Assembly (NCBI GenBank): GCA_049999725.1
Contig: JBNGIS010021830.1
Coordinates: forward strand, 54,245 to 79,272
DNA length: 25,028 nucleotides
Reading direction: 5' to 3'
Origin: Haplomitrium mnioides
Lineage: Eukaryota; Marchantiophyta; Haplomitriopsida; Calobryales
Made by a program: the position numbers and the translations under genes. The notes beneath the pieces were generated by a model. It was not told the origin of the DNA. It made no database searches and saw only the letters and a list, made by a program, of their open reading frames with translations. Below are positions 1 through 9,408 of this stretch, in pieces; the stretch's first letter is position 1; each line of letters opens with the position of its first letter.

Positions 1-332
1 AGCCGCGAGGAGCCACTAACGGAAGCAGAAAATAGCACAACCGCGAGGAGCTCTAGGTCGATGAAGGACATGGAAAGAAGGAAAAAAAAAACAACGAAGG
101 ACAAAAAAATCCTTCGAGTACTACGTGAAGAGAAAAAAATTTGTTTGTTGGATGTATTTTTTTTTTTTTTTTGAAACGCGCACCTGCGCGAGCAATCGTC
201 TCTGTGGGAGAAAGACGGAAAATGGAAGAAGAAAAAAAATTTGATACGGGAATGTTGTGAGCGCAAAGCAGTGCCCGTAAGTGTCTGTGTGAAGAAAAAA
301 AAATTCTCGTAAAGTCCTTCGTGCTGATAACG
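1..332 (-). mobile_element. Copia retrotransposon leader with primer-binding site (partial, runs off left edge)
   Basis: Read on the minus strand, this is the start of the internal region of a copia element whose 5' LTR is at 333-478. Immediately after the LTR end (...CTACAACA) comes CGTTATCAGCACGAAGG, at about 316-332. That is the kind of primer site seen next to many plant copia LTRs; assignment to an internal part of initiator Met-tRNA is from family knowledge. The rest is a low-complexity leader with long A/T runs (a 16-base T run near 160-175) and no convincing gag start. A 115-codon frame overlaps it, but it runs through the LTR and homopolymers and is not credible as a gene. The gag gene would lie beyond the left edge. 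Confidence 0.6.
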
Positions 333-478
333 TGTTGTAGAGTAAGAGTCACAGAGAGAGAGAGAATGCTGCGCCCAACGATCCTTCGTGTAATGATCAA
401 TAGAATGATGAGGGATCGAATGTCCCTCTTATCTACACATCCATTCTATATATAGGAGTATCACTATATTCTATAACA
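333..478 (-). mobile_element. Copia-type LTR, 146 bp (5' LTR of left element)
   Basis: On the minus strand it starts TGTTATAGAA and ends CTCTACAACA, giving canonical TG...CA ends. It matches the LTR at 23734-23933 along most of its length: the TATATATAG box, the GATAAGAGGGACATTCGATC block, the TATTGATCA block and a CT/GA run are shared. The orientation is fixed by the primer-binding site directly downstream on the minus strand. The GA microsatellite has about 6 units here against about 23 in the right copy, which explains most of the length difference. The base pairs flanking it on the other side (CTTGG on the minus strand) do not match the flank of the right LTR (GTAAC), so the two LTRs are not the ends of one insertion. 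Confidence 0.8.
445..454 (-). promoter_or_regulatory. TATA box of left copia LTR
   Basis: The motif CTATATATAG lies about 25-35 bases inside the LTR start on the minus strand and is conserved in the right LTR at about 23901-23911. Its position within U3 fits a retrotransposon promoter. It is a sequence match only. Confidence 0.45.
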
Positions 479-960
479 CCAAGTAAAAAGACTTTGTCAT
501 CATCGGCAAAACCTTGTGTCTCTCCAATTCGCGAGACATCTCCATGATTGATAGCTCACCAACTTCAACATGTTTCAAAACAAAGATTTTGATTTCATCG
601 AGAAAACCTTGAAGGGACCTCCAAGGTGTCTACTTCATGTCCTTCATTCTCAAGGAACCTTTGGCCTTTGGCTTCTGGCCCTTGACGGTGTTCTTCTCAC
701 ATATTGTAAAAATGCTCTGCTATAAATCCCAAAGCTCACCACTTTGAAATGCAAGCTAGAACCAATTGTTCTGAGAAGTGATTGTCTTCTCAAGAGTCAA
801 CTTCAGCTTTATCTCCAATGTCTCCAACACCAAGTCTCTTTTTAATTTTTGGGATGACTATCGCTCCCATGTTAACCTTTTCAGGCCCTGTTTTGAGTGT
901 AGAGGAGGACGGGTTTCAGGGTTTCAGGTTCTTTTCTGAGATGGCCCCTTGCCAGTTACC
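479..960 (-). pseudogene. Weak coding trace of a decayed gene, unidentified
   Basis: One minus-strand frame reads about 160 codons from 960 to 479 with varied, protein-like composition, including stretches such as NMGAIVIPKIKKRLGVGDIG and EEHRQGPEAKGQRFLEN. It is broken by seven in-frame stops, all TGA, with no TAA or TAG. CGA or TGG codons turned into TGA by transition would give this pattern. The frame runs directly into the copia LTR at 478, as if the LTR had been inserted into it. Upstream, between 960 and 1110, the frame continues with a TAA. I do not recognise a family, and the trace may be fortuitous. Confidence 0.25.
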
Positions 961-1381
961 ACTTTCAGACCTTAAGGACTCTTCCTCTCCTTACAGGCCT
1001 GGTATGCTTTTCTCACTCTTCTTCTTCTCACACTCAAGTCAGACATTCAACCACTCTCAGGTCCACATCCATTACACCCAGCTATGATTTGTGTGATTCT
1101 TCCACTTTATTCATAGGACCCAATGACTTAGGCCCTGCCACCTTATTTGAGCTTGGACATAATGGTGTTGGTGACCTGCACAACTGAACACTACCAGAAG
1201 TCTGGACTCCCTCTCTTAAGGTGGTCATAGCATTGGTCCAAATATTCCTAACTATACTAGCATGTACTAAGTCCTAATCTATGCAACAGAATCAGAACAG
1301 AGAGCATTTACCCCCAGGATGCTAGACTTGTATCAAGGGATTGGACTCCCCCTTCAAGGATGTTCCCAAGGTCTGCTCAGC
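961..1381. other. Intergenic stretch between coding trace and LTR A
   Basis: No convincing gene. A plus-strand 101-codon frame (782-1087) is rich in S, F and P and lacks any recognisable motif. The segment is the immediate flank of LTR A (the downstream side when A is read on the minus strand). I looked for a target-site duplication between this flank (TCAGC at 1377-1381) and the far flank of LTR C (ATGAC at 12568-12572) and found none. Confidence 0.3.
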
Positions 1382-1459
1382 TGATCTGTGTCTCCTAATC
1401 TAATACAACTCTACAACACAATGCAGAAAGGAAATCTAACTACACAAATATGAACAACA

Positions 1460-1470
1460 CATTTATATAC
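1460..1470 (-). promoter_or_regulatory. TATA-like element near the end of LTR A
   Basis: The minus-strand sequence GTATATAAATG lies about 80 bases from the LTR end. Copy C has GTGTATAAATG at about 9446-9456. B is truncated before this point and lacks it. The assignment as an LTR promoter is inferred from position. Confidence 0.3.
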
Positions 1471-2689
1471 TATATGCAAGAGAAAAAAAAGTCCTTGAAG
1501 GCCCTATGGATTTCTACCAAATTATACTTCCCTTATAAGTCCCGTTGCCTTACAACTACAGCCCAGCAACCCACACACCCTCCTCTCCAGATAGTTTTTT
1601 AACTTCCCTCGTGAAAAGCCCTGCTTTTACTTCCTTAGGCTAGGAAGAGAGTTTCTTTGACTTCCACCTCTCGAAGACAACTTTACCAGCTACAAGTAGC
1701 CCACTCTACCCTCGAGCCTTGACGAGTCTTACTACAAAGTGCGTGGGCACTAACGCAGCCCCCCTCTAAGCTCCACTTAGGAAATTACACCAGAGTGTGC
1801 ACCGAACACTCTGGGCTGATACTCCCGCACAAGGAATGGCAGAGACAACCCCAAGCTCCTCACTTGGCAGCCTCTCCCAAAGTCATAGCTAGCCAGAACC
1901 CCTCTCACGGAATTTCCATCGCAGCCGCCCCTCGTTGCGATTTCCTTGTCCTCATATTGTGATGCTCCTACACAGAGAATGCAAAGACGACCCCAAGTCC
2001 TCCCATGGTGGCCTCTCTCGAAGTCTTAGCCGGCCAGAATCCAATCGAGACCCCATATCAGTAACCCTCCGCTCTGGTCCACCGGCAAGGATGAGTTTCC
2101 TGGATCGTCTGAGCACCCAGAGCTCCTCACTTTGCGATCCTCGGCGCCCCTCCAGTCCACGTCCGAATCCCCTTGGCCTCTTGGAACGAGTACCCCTGCT
2201 TCACGTTGTCTTGTCAGTGAATTCTCAATCCAGCCCCCTCGTTGCAATTCCCCTTCGCATGCAGGCGCCTCGCGCCCTAAGATTGCCTGTGCATCAACTT
2301 GGAAGAATTCGATGGCAAACGATGTATACTCCCTTCGTGCGCTTCCCCTTCGATGCCCGATCCGATGAATAGTCGTTATGACCGTTAGCTTGGAATAGGG
2401 GATGACGATGCGTGGCTTCACTGTTCGGTAATCCCATTACCACGGGATGGGAGAAGGCGTCGCGTTCCCTGCAGTTGGTCGAGAAAAAGCCAAGTTCAAC
2501 GGTAACTTCAACGAGGAGCTGCAAGGAATCTTACGGGAAGAGATTCTATAGATTCCCACAGAACGGAGTCCAAAAAGGCGCTTAGGAACCGAGTTCCGAA
2601 GTGCCCCACGAGACCCAGCCTACGGAATCCCCACAGATTCCTCCGTAGATCCTCTTTCTTCTCCTCGCGCCACGTCGTCCGTTGCACCA

Positions 2690-3010
2690 CCGTCCGACGC
2701 CACCCGCAAGGGGGTAGGCTGACCGTCCTGCTGACCTCTCCTTCCGTAGTTGACCCGCACGTTGCCCGAGGTTCAGTGAACTCTCCCCCTTGCGCCGCGT
2801 GTCCCGTGAATTGCCTCGGGGTCTCTGGAGTCGCCACGTCCTCCGAAGTCCGCCGTCCGACGCCGCCCCGCAAAGGGGTAGGCGGACCGTCGGCTGACCT
2901 CCTTCTGAGGTTGACCTATGGAACCCCCTACGTGCTTCCGAAAGCGCCTCATCATTCGAAGGCCACTGTTCGACGCCGCCCTGCAAAGGGGTAGGCGGAC
3001 CGTCGCCCAG
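2690..3010. repeat. Internal hairpin-bearing minisatellite of LTR A
   Basis: The motif CAAAGGGGTAGGCGGACCGTC or a variant occurs at about 2708, 2872 and 2985, each preceded by GACGCCGCCCCG or a close form. The spacings (about 164 and 113 bp) suggest a tandem unit of roughly 115 bp with an insertion. Each unit carries an imperfect inverted repeat: at 2857-2893 CCGACGCCGCCCC can pair with GGGGTAGGCGG...GTCGG around a GCAAA loop. The same array is present in C (about 10680-11000) and inverted in B (about 8000-8310), so it predates the copying of the LTRs. Confidence 0.55.
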
Positions 3011-4482
3011 ACCCTTCTTCCGAAGTTGCCCTTCGGAAACACAACCAGGCTCCTCAGCGCGTCACGTTTCCGAAGCCTCCCGCGGACTCCATGCACTTGC
3101 CACATCATCCGTAGAGTCTCCATGGACTTCCCCTGCTTACCGAATAAGAACTATTCCAATATCGTTGTTTCGACGTACCTTCGAAGTAAGAACTACACAC
3201 GCGCCCGAGGCTATCTTTGTTAACACTTCTGAAAGCTCACTATAAGAATTACTAGGCCCTTTCGGACCGTTCGCCCCTTTCGAACTTTCAGATGCCGGCC
3301 GCACCCTGTCAAACTTTCACCCTTCTGGTTGCCGAACCGGCAAAGAGTCACCCTTTCGGTGCTGCTAGCTCCTCCGTCGGCCGCACCAGCGTTAGCTTCA
3401 TTTTCCGGCCGCTCTCATCTCGCTTGCTGATTTGCTGATATATTGTCCTTTCGCCGTGCCCTTCGTTTCCCCCCACCGGATAGGCGTCATATCGCCCTTC
3501 TAGCTCAGCCTTCTTCCCGTTGGACGATTTGCGCTGGGTCACCGCTTCACTACTGATGCGCGTCGTTCGAACCGGTTTGCCGACAAGTTGCCTTTTTGCC
3601 TTCACTCGCTCTTATTCGGTCAGATCGGTGATCATTCCCCCTTTCGGCTCTCCTCTGTGTTTCCTCTTGGCGAATCTGCACGAGGTGGCCCCTTCAGCTT
3701 CCACGCTCCTCCTCCTCTCGGATCTTTGATATATCGCCCTTCTGGCACTCTCCCATTTTCCTTCGGCCAGACCCGCGATAAGTCGATGTTTTGGGCTCTC
3801 CTCCTCGCTCCCCTGTTGGGTTCCTCGCAGATCCCTCTTAACCGGGGATCCCCACATTGTAAGACGGATCGGAACCCGGTAAAGTGGGCTCCTTGCTTGG
3901 GGAGGCGCATGTCTATAGATCCGCGGGCCTCCTGGTGCCGCCATGTCGTCCATGGAATTCTGCAAAGGGCTCTGGAGATGCCACGTTTCCATGGAATCTC
4001 GCAGGACCTTTCGGGGACTCCACTCTTCAGCCAGGATTCCAAACTCGAATGGAGCGTTCGATCGGCCCTTGCAGGACTCGCTCTTGCTTGCGGGATCAAG
4101 ACATCCCTCTTCCCTGGCCTTGCTTGCCCTTGTGACGATCTCACCTCCTTCTGTCAGCTCTTGATCCTTGCTTCCCGATTTGTGGCCGCTGCAAGACCCA
4201 CGCGATCTGCCTTTCTTCGGAGTGCCTTCGGACTTCCTTGTTGTTGATCCGTTTTTCTTCCTCCTGCGATCGCTTTGCCATAGGTGGCTGCTCTGTTTCT
4301 TCTTCCCAAGCTCCGATCCCCGCATCCTCACGGATTCTAGCTGGTCTGCTTTGAATTTGAAAATGAGGCCCCTCCTCTGGCTAGCGATCACTATTGTCTT
4401 CTCATCTCTTCCGTCATGACCTTTTTTCCCTTCCAGAACTCATGCACCATGCTCTTATCAGCTGTTTGAGATAATCAGCTGT

Positions 4483-4744
4483 TCATGAGAGGCCTTCACA
4501 CTCGCAAAGAGAACATATTGCCAATGGTGCTTCTGATTTCGTGCATTCAGCTTTAGTGCTCCAAACCACTGGCTGATATAACTCCCCTTTCAAGTGTGAC
4601 GCGTCTCCGCAAACACACCTCTTCTCCCTCAATTTTCTGGTGCCTCTACTGCTGGTCCTTGGCTCGACTCTGCATCCCCTGCAAAACAACCCCACGAAAC
4701 AACCCCCCATAAAACACACACTCACACACACACAAACAACTTAC
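4483..4744 (-). other. Candidate short intron and downstream exon of the gag-like gene
   Basis: On the minus strand a strong 5' splice site, CACAG|GTAAGTTG, lies at 4745/4744. A pyrimidine-rich acceptor, GTTGTTTTGCAG|GGG, lies at 4679/4678. The intervening 66 bases are GT-rich, short for a plant intron but within the possible range. Joining them keeps the frame of the upstream gag-like segment and opens about 65 further codons that end at 4483. That reading crosses the polypurine tract and enters LTR A, giving a cysteine-bearing tail (CSLCECEG). LTR B carries the same codons open much further. The splice is inferred from motifs only; the frame could also be chance. Confidence 0.35.
4581..4592 (-). 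other. Putative polypurine tract next to LTR A
   Basis: The minus strand reads TTGAAAGGGGAGT directly before the start of LTR A, with only a few bases between. A purine tract at this position primes plus-strand DNA synthesis in LTR retrotransposons, and it supports A as the 3' LTR of a minus-strand element. The same bases can also be read as codons of the candidate spliced frame described at 4483-4744. Confidence 0.5.
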
Positions 4745-6421
4745 CTGTGCGCATTTTGCTCGCTTAGCCTCTTCCCTGGATCCCACACAAAAGTCGTGCT
4801 TCCAGATTTTGGTTTGAGGGGCATATGAGGTCTCTACAGCAACATGCCTTGCTGCATTTCCTTCTGCATCGTGAACCAGCCTTCAAACTTGGGATCCCTT
4901 TGCTGGCTTGTTTCCCTTGGCTTGGGGGCACGCCCCACACACACCCACAGGGAACAGCTGATCAAACAAGCATACACAAAGGTACTGTACTTCAGGCCTG
5001 TAACCTTGCAGTTACATACAATGTTGGTGGTGATGGGGTTGCCCGTAACAATTCCTTCTCTGTCACCAAGATCCTTGGGTTGCATCAAGGTGAGCTTCTT
5101 CTCTGGATTGAGATTGGGCTCATCTTCCGATACCTCCAGATCCTCCGAGCTACAACTGATTATTGCCATTATTGTGCATTCCACCACTTGAGGAGGCTCT
5201 AACTTGACGACACTTGGTAAGTGCTCGTCATAACTTTCTGTATCCGGGTACACCGTTGTTGACCCCCCTCGCAGTTCGGGTTCGGGGCTCGACCGACATT
5301 GGTCTTCCGGTGGGTCCTCCTCTTGGAGGAAATGAGGTTCAGTTGTGTTATCTCCTCCTTGCCCTGGTGGGGCCCTTCTCTGGTCCCTTGATTGGTGCGC
5401 GGAGTCCTCTTCTTCAGGTCCTGATTCCTCCGCCTCCGCTTGAATGACGTAATTCATGAGATCTTGCCTCGTGACTAGGAATGCTTCCGCCTCTTAGAGC
5501 TCATTTGGATCGCCTCGTGATTGCTGCTCCGAGACATGCCTCAGGTCCTCTCCGTCCGCCTTCTCCTCGGTTTGTGTCTGGTAGAACCAGGTGGGATATG
5601 CCGCCTCGTATTCAGAATCACTCATGGATGACCACACTTGATTCGTACCCTTCTTAGCCCTCCGCCTTTTTTGGCTATTGCTCTTCCGGTGAGACTTAGA
5701 TTTAGCTTTGGATTTTTCATGACAACACTCTTCTGAGGCAGAGGTCTCCTCCTTCACCCAGATTGCTTCCTCCTCTTCATACTGGGAATGCATTGTAATT
5801 AGGCACTCATACTTCTGCCCCCATGGTTCCGGGCAGTTGGGAGAAACATGTCCAAGCTGGCCACAATTCCAGCACACCATAACAATCCTCTTCGGTGGTC
5901 CGGTTGCGACCCATTCATATGATTCTTCAGCCTTTTGAAGATTAGGCGTGAGGCTCAAAAGGAGGGTCTGCAGTACCTCCATTTTTGAGCTCAATTCCGC
6001 TAAGCGAGCCTTCTCTCCTTTGGCAACCCTTTCTATAGTTTGCTTCCGTCTTGGCTTCTTCTTTCTCGAAGATCTCGGTTCATCAGAGCTGCTACTAGAG
6101 GAGTCACTGTCACTTTCCACGATAGATGTAGAGCTCTCTTTTGTGTCTTCATTGCTGCTTGAACCATTTGAAGAATATTCTGACACATGCTTAGCCCTTC
6201 TTTTCTTTCTCCTATGGTTGTGGCCTATTTTCCCAGTTGAGAAAACTTCACTCCTCCCAAATCTGATAACTTGGCCTCTTCTTCCCACCACTCTTCCTCA
6301 ACAGACGCACACCCAGTTGCTATGTTTCTCGGAAGTAACCTTCTCACAAACTGACTTGAGTCTCTTGTGCACAAAGTGGTGTTTCTGGTTTGGGTTGGTC
6401 TTAGGTTTTTTCAAACCCTTG
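4745..6421 (-). pseudogene. Broken gag-like gene with CCHC zinc knuckle
   Basis: The best part is a minus-strand frame at 5497-6297: a basic, Ser/Asp-rich region (S runs, then KKKPRRKQ), a short helical stretch, then one CCHC zinc knuckle, CWNCGQLGHVSPNC (C-x2-C-x4-H-x4-C) at about 5850-5890, then an acidic and basic tail. Such knuckles bind nucleic acid in retroelement Gag proteins. The frame has no ATG at its start. Two other minus-strand frames upstream (6420-6300, then about 6320-6230, with EEEWWEEE) look coding and imply two frameshifts. Downstream, the same frame continues past a TAA at 5494-5496 through an acidic 218-codon region to a TAG at 4834-4836, and then to a splice-donor-like site at 4745. 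No protease, reverse transcriptase or integrase motif is present, so the element is non-autonomous or deleted. LTR B abuts the 5' side directly, as if inserted there. Confidence 0.65.
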
Positions 6422-9280
6422 TGTCAGCCAGTGGTTTGGAGGACTGAAGTTGAATGCATGAAATCTGGAGCACCATTGGCAATATGTTCCCTTTGCGAGT
6501 GTGAAGGCCTCTCAGGAACAGCTAATTACCTCAAACAGCTGACAAGAGCAGGGCGCATGAGTCCTGGGAGGGAAACAAGATCATGGCGGAGGAGAGGAGG
6601 AAGGAGAGCAGTGATCGCCAACCAGGGGAGGGGCCTTATTTTCAAATTCGAAGCAGGCCAGCGAGAATCCGTGGGCCTAAGGAGGAGGCGGGGATCGGAG
6701 CCTGGGAAGAAGAAACCGAGCAGCCATCTATGGCGAGGCGATCGAAGGAGGAAGAAGAACGGATCAACAACAAGGAAGTCCGAAGGCACTCCGAGGAAAG
6801 GCAGATTGCGGGGGTCTTGCAGCAGCCACAAATCGGGAAGCAAGGATCAAGAGCTGACAGGAGGAGGTGAGATCGTCACGAGGGCGAGCAAGGCCAGGGA
6901 AGGGGGACGCTTTGATCCCGCAAGCAAGAGCGAGCCCTACAAGGGTCGATCGAACGCTCCCGTCGGGTCTGTGAATCTTGGCAGAAGAGTGGAGTCCCTG
7001 AAAGGTCCCGCGAGATACCATGGAAATGTGGCTTCTCTAGAGCCCTTCGCGGGATTCCATGGATGACATGGCAGCACTAGGAGGCCCACAGAACTGTGGA
7101 CAGGCACCTCCCTAAGTGGGGAGCCCACTTTAACCAGGTTCCGATCAATCTTACAATGTGGGGAGGCCGGTTAAGAGGGATCCGCGAGGAACCAAACAGG
7201 GGAGCAAGGAGGAGGGCTCGAAACAGCAACTTATCGCGGGCCTAGCTGAAGGAAAACAGGAGAGTGCCGGAAGGACGATCTATCGAAGATCTGAGAGGAG
7301 GGGGAGCGCGAAAGCCGAAGGGGCGACCTAGCGCAGATTTGTCAAGACGAAACACAAGAGGAAAGCTGAAAGGAGGACTGATCACCGCACTGACCAAATA
7401 AGAGCGAGTGAAGGCCAAAAGATGACTTGTCCGCGAATTGGTTCAAATGACGCGCATCAGTGGCAAAGCGGTAACCTAGCGCAAACCGTCCAACAGGAAG
7501 AAGGCTGAGCCAGAAGGGTGATATGGCACCTATCCGGTGGGGGGAAACGAAGGGCACGGTGAAAGGACGATATATCGGCAAATCGGCGAGTGAGATAAGG
7601 GTGCTACCGACAAACGCCGATGCGACCGATGGAGGAGCTACAGACACCAAAAGGGTGTTTCTTTGCCGCTTCGGCAACCAGAAAGGTAAAAGTTTGACGG
7701 GGTGCGGCCGGCATCTGAAAGTTTGAAAGGGCGAACGGTCCAAAAAGGCCTAGTAGTTCTTATAGCGAGCTTTCAAAAGTGTTCACGAAGATAGCCTTAT
7801 GCGCGCGCGTAGTTCTTACTTCGAAGGTACGTCAAAACGGCAACATCAGCATAGTTCTTATTCGGCGAGTAGGGGAAGTCCGCGGCAGTTCTACGAATAA
7901 CGTGGCGAGCGCAGGGAGTCCGCGAGAGGCTTCGGAAACGTGGCGCGCTGAGGAGCCTTGTTGTGTTTCTGAAGGTCAACTTCGGAAGAAGGGTCTGCGT
8001 GATGGCCCGCCTACCCCTTTGCGGGGCGGCGTTGGACGACAGCCTTCGAATGACGTGGCGCCTTGGGAAGCACGCAAGGGGTTCCGTGGGTCAACTTTGG
8101 AAGGAGGTCAACACAACGGTCCGCCTACCCCTTTGCGAGGCGGCATTGGACAGCGCCCTTCGGAGGACGTGGCGAGTCCAGGGACCCCGAGGCAATTCAC
8201 GGGACACGCGGCGCAAGGAGAGGAGCTCACCTGACCTCGGACAACGTGCGGGTCAATTGCGGAGGGAGAGGTCAGCGCGACGGTCAGCCAACTCCCTTGT
8301 GGGGCGGCGTCGGACGGCGGTGCAGTGGACGACGTGGCACGAGGAGAAGAAAGAAGGATCTACGAGGAAATCTGTGGAGATCCTGTGGAGTTGGTTCCGT
8401 GGGGCACTTCGAAACTTGGTTTCGAGGAGCCTCCTCGAACCTGGTTCTGTGGGAATTTGCGAAATCTCTTCTTACAAGATTCCTCGGAGCCCCTGTTGAA
8501 GTTACCGTTGACCATGTCTTTTGCTCGACCAACTGCAGGACACGCGACGCCTTCTCCCATCACGTGGTAATGGGATTACCGAACAGTGAAGCCACGCGTC
8601 ATCGTCTCCTGTTCCAAGCTAACGGCCATAACGACTATTCATCGGATCGAGTGTCGGGGTGCAGCGCGTGAGGGGAGTATACATTGTTTGCTATCGAATT
8701 CTTTCGAGTTGATGCACAAGAAATCTAAGGGCGCGAGGCGACTGGATGCGAAGGGGAATTGCAACGAAGGGGGGCTGGGGTTAGAACTCACTGACAAGAC
8801 AACATGAAGCAGGAGTACTCGCTTAAGAGGAACCGGGGGATTTAGAGGAGGACTGGGAGGAGACCCAGGTGATCTCATCCTTGCAGGCGAACCAGGGCGG
8901 AGGGTTACTGATACGGGGTCTCGATTGTATTCTGGTCAGCTAAGACTTCGAGAGAGGCCACCATGGGAGGACTTGTGGTCATCTCTGCATTCTCTGTGTA
9001 GAAGCATCACGACTTGAGGAAAAGGAAATTGCAACGAGGGGCGGCTGGAGTGGGAGTCCAAGTTATGACTTCGGGAGAGGCAGCCAAGTGAGGAGCTTGG
9101 GGTTGTCTCTGCCATTCTTTGTGTGTGAGCATCAGCCCAGAGTGTTCAGAGGACACTCTGGTGTGTTATTCTTCAAGTGGAGCTGAGAGGAGGGAGGGGG
9201 GGGGAGGCTGTGCTAGTGCCGGTGTATTGCATAGTAAGACTCGTCGAGGCTCGAGGGTGGAGTGGGCTACCTGCAGTTGG
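6422..9280 (+). mobile_element. LTR copy B, inverted relative to A and C, 3'-truncated
   Basis: It starts TGTCAGCCAGTGGTTTGG at 6422 and follows A and C in reverse complement until CTACCTGCAGTTGG at about 9280. It lacks the last ~300 bp of the LTR that A and C carry, including the TATA-like element. The start abuts the broken gag-like gene. The truncated end abuts the end of LTR C, so B and C form a tail-to-tail palindrome and A and B a head-to-head one with a 1.84-kb spacer. A likely history is insertion of an opposite-strand member of the same family, then deletion of its body and part of the neighbour's internal region. The plus-strand frame at about 6583-6870 starts at an ATG in a good context (AAGATCATGG). 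In A and C the matching frame is stopped within about ten codons, so it is unlikely to be a gene. Confidence 0.7.
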
Positions 9281-9408
9281 TCTGTGTCTCCTAATCTAAT
9301 ACAACTCTACAACACAATGCATAGTAAGACTCATCGAGGCTCAAGGGTGGAGTGGGCTACCTTCAGTTGATATGTGTCTCCTAATCTAATACAACTCTAC
9401 AACACAAT
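9229..9408. repeat. 90-bp tandem duplication across the B/C junction
   Basis: Unit 1 is 9229-9318 and unit 2 is 9319-9408. Both begin GCATAGTAAGACTC and end CTACAACACAAT, with about five differences, mostly G/A or C/T. The first half of each unit is the truncated end of LTR B and the second half is the end of LTR C. The duplication therefore copied the junction itself and happened after B and C were joined. Confidence 0.85.

Larger units (their letters stand above)
1382..4578 (-). mobile_element. LTR copy A, ~3.2 kb, GC-rich family (putative 3' LTR)
   Basis: This block is repeated as direct copy C (9368-12567) and inverted copy B (6422-9280), roughly 90% alike by eye with scattered transitions and a few indels. 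On the minus strand, B and C begin TGTCAGCCAGTGGTTTGG. In A the first bases read TATCAGCC, consistent with a TG to TA change. The other end reads ...GAGACACAGATCA, so TG...CA ends can be assigned. A purine tract lies next to the start (4581-4592). A TATA-like element (TATAAATG-type, near 1460-1470) lies about 80 bases before the end on the minus strand, where an LTR promoter might sit. The length resembles the long LTRs of Ty3/gypsy Tat/Ogre-type elements, but no pol gene remains to assign the superfamily. Long open frames inside it on both strands are probably by-products of GC content. Confidence 0.7.

Noticed and set aside
53-400. 115-codon minus-strand frame at the left edge
   Set aside because: It runs from inside the copia LTR across the primer-binding site and homopolymer tracts.
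5948-7066. 372-codon plus-strand open frame
   Set aside because: Its first part is antisense to the zinc-knuckle gag-like frame and its second part lies in LTR B. It crosses the junction of two elements and cannot be an evolved gene.
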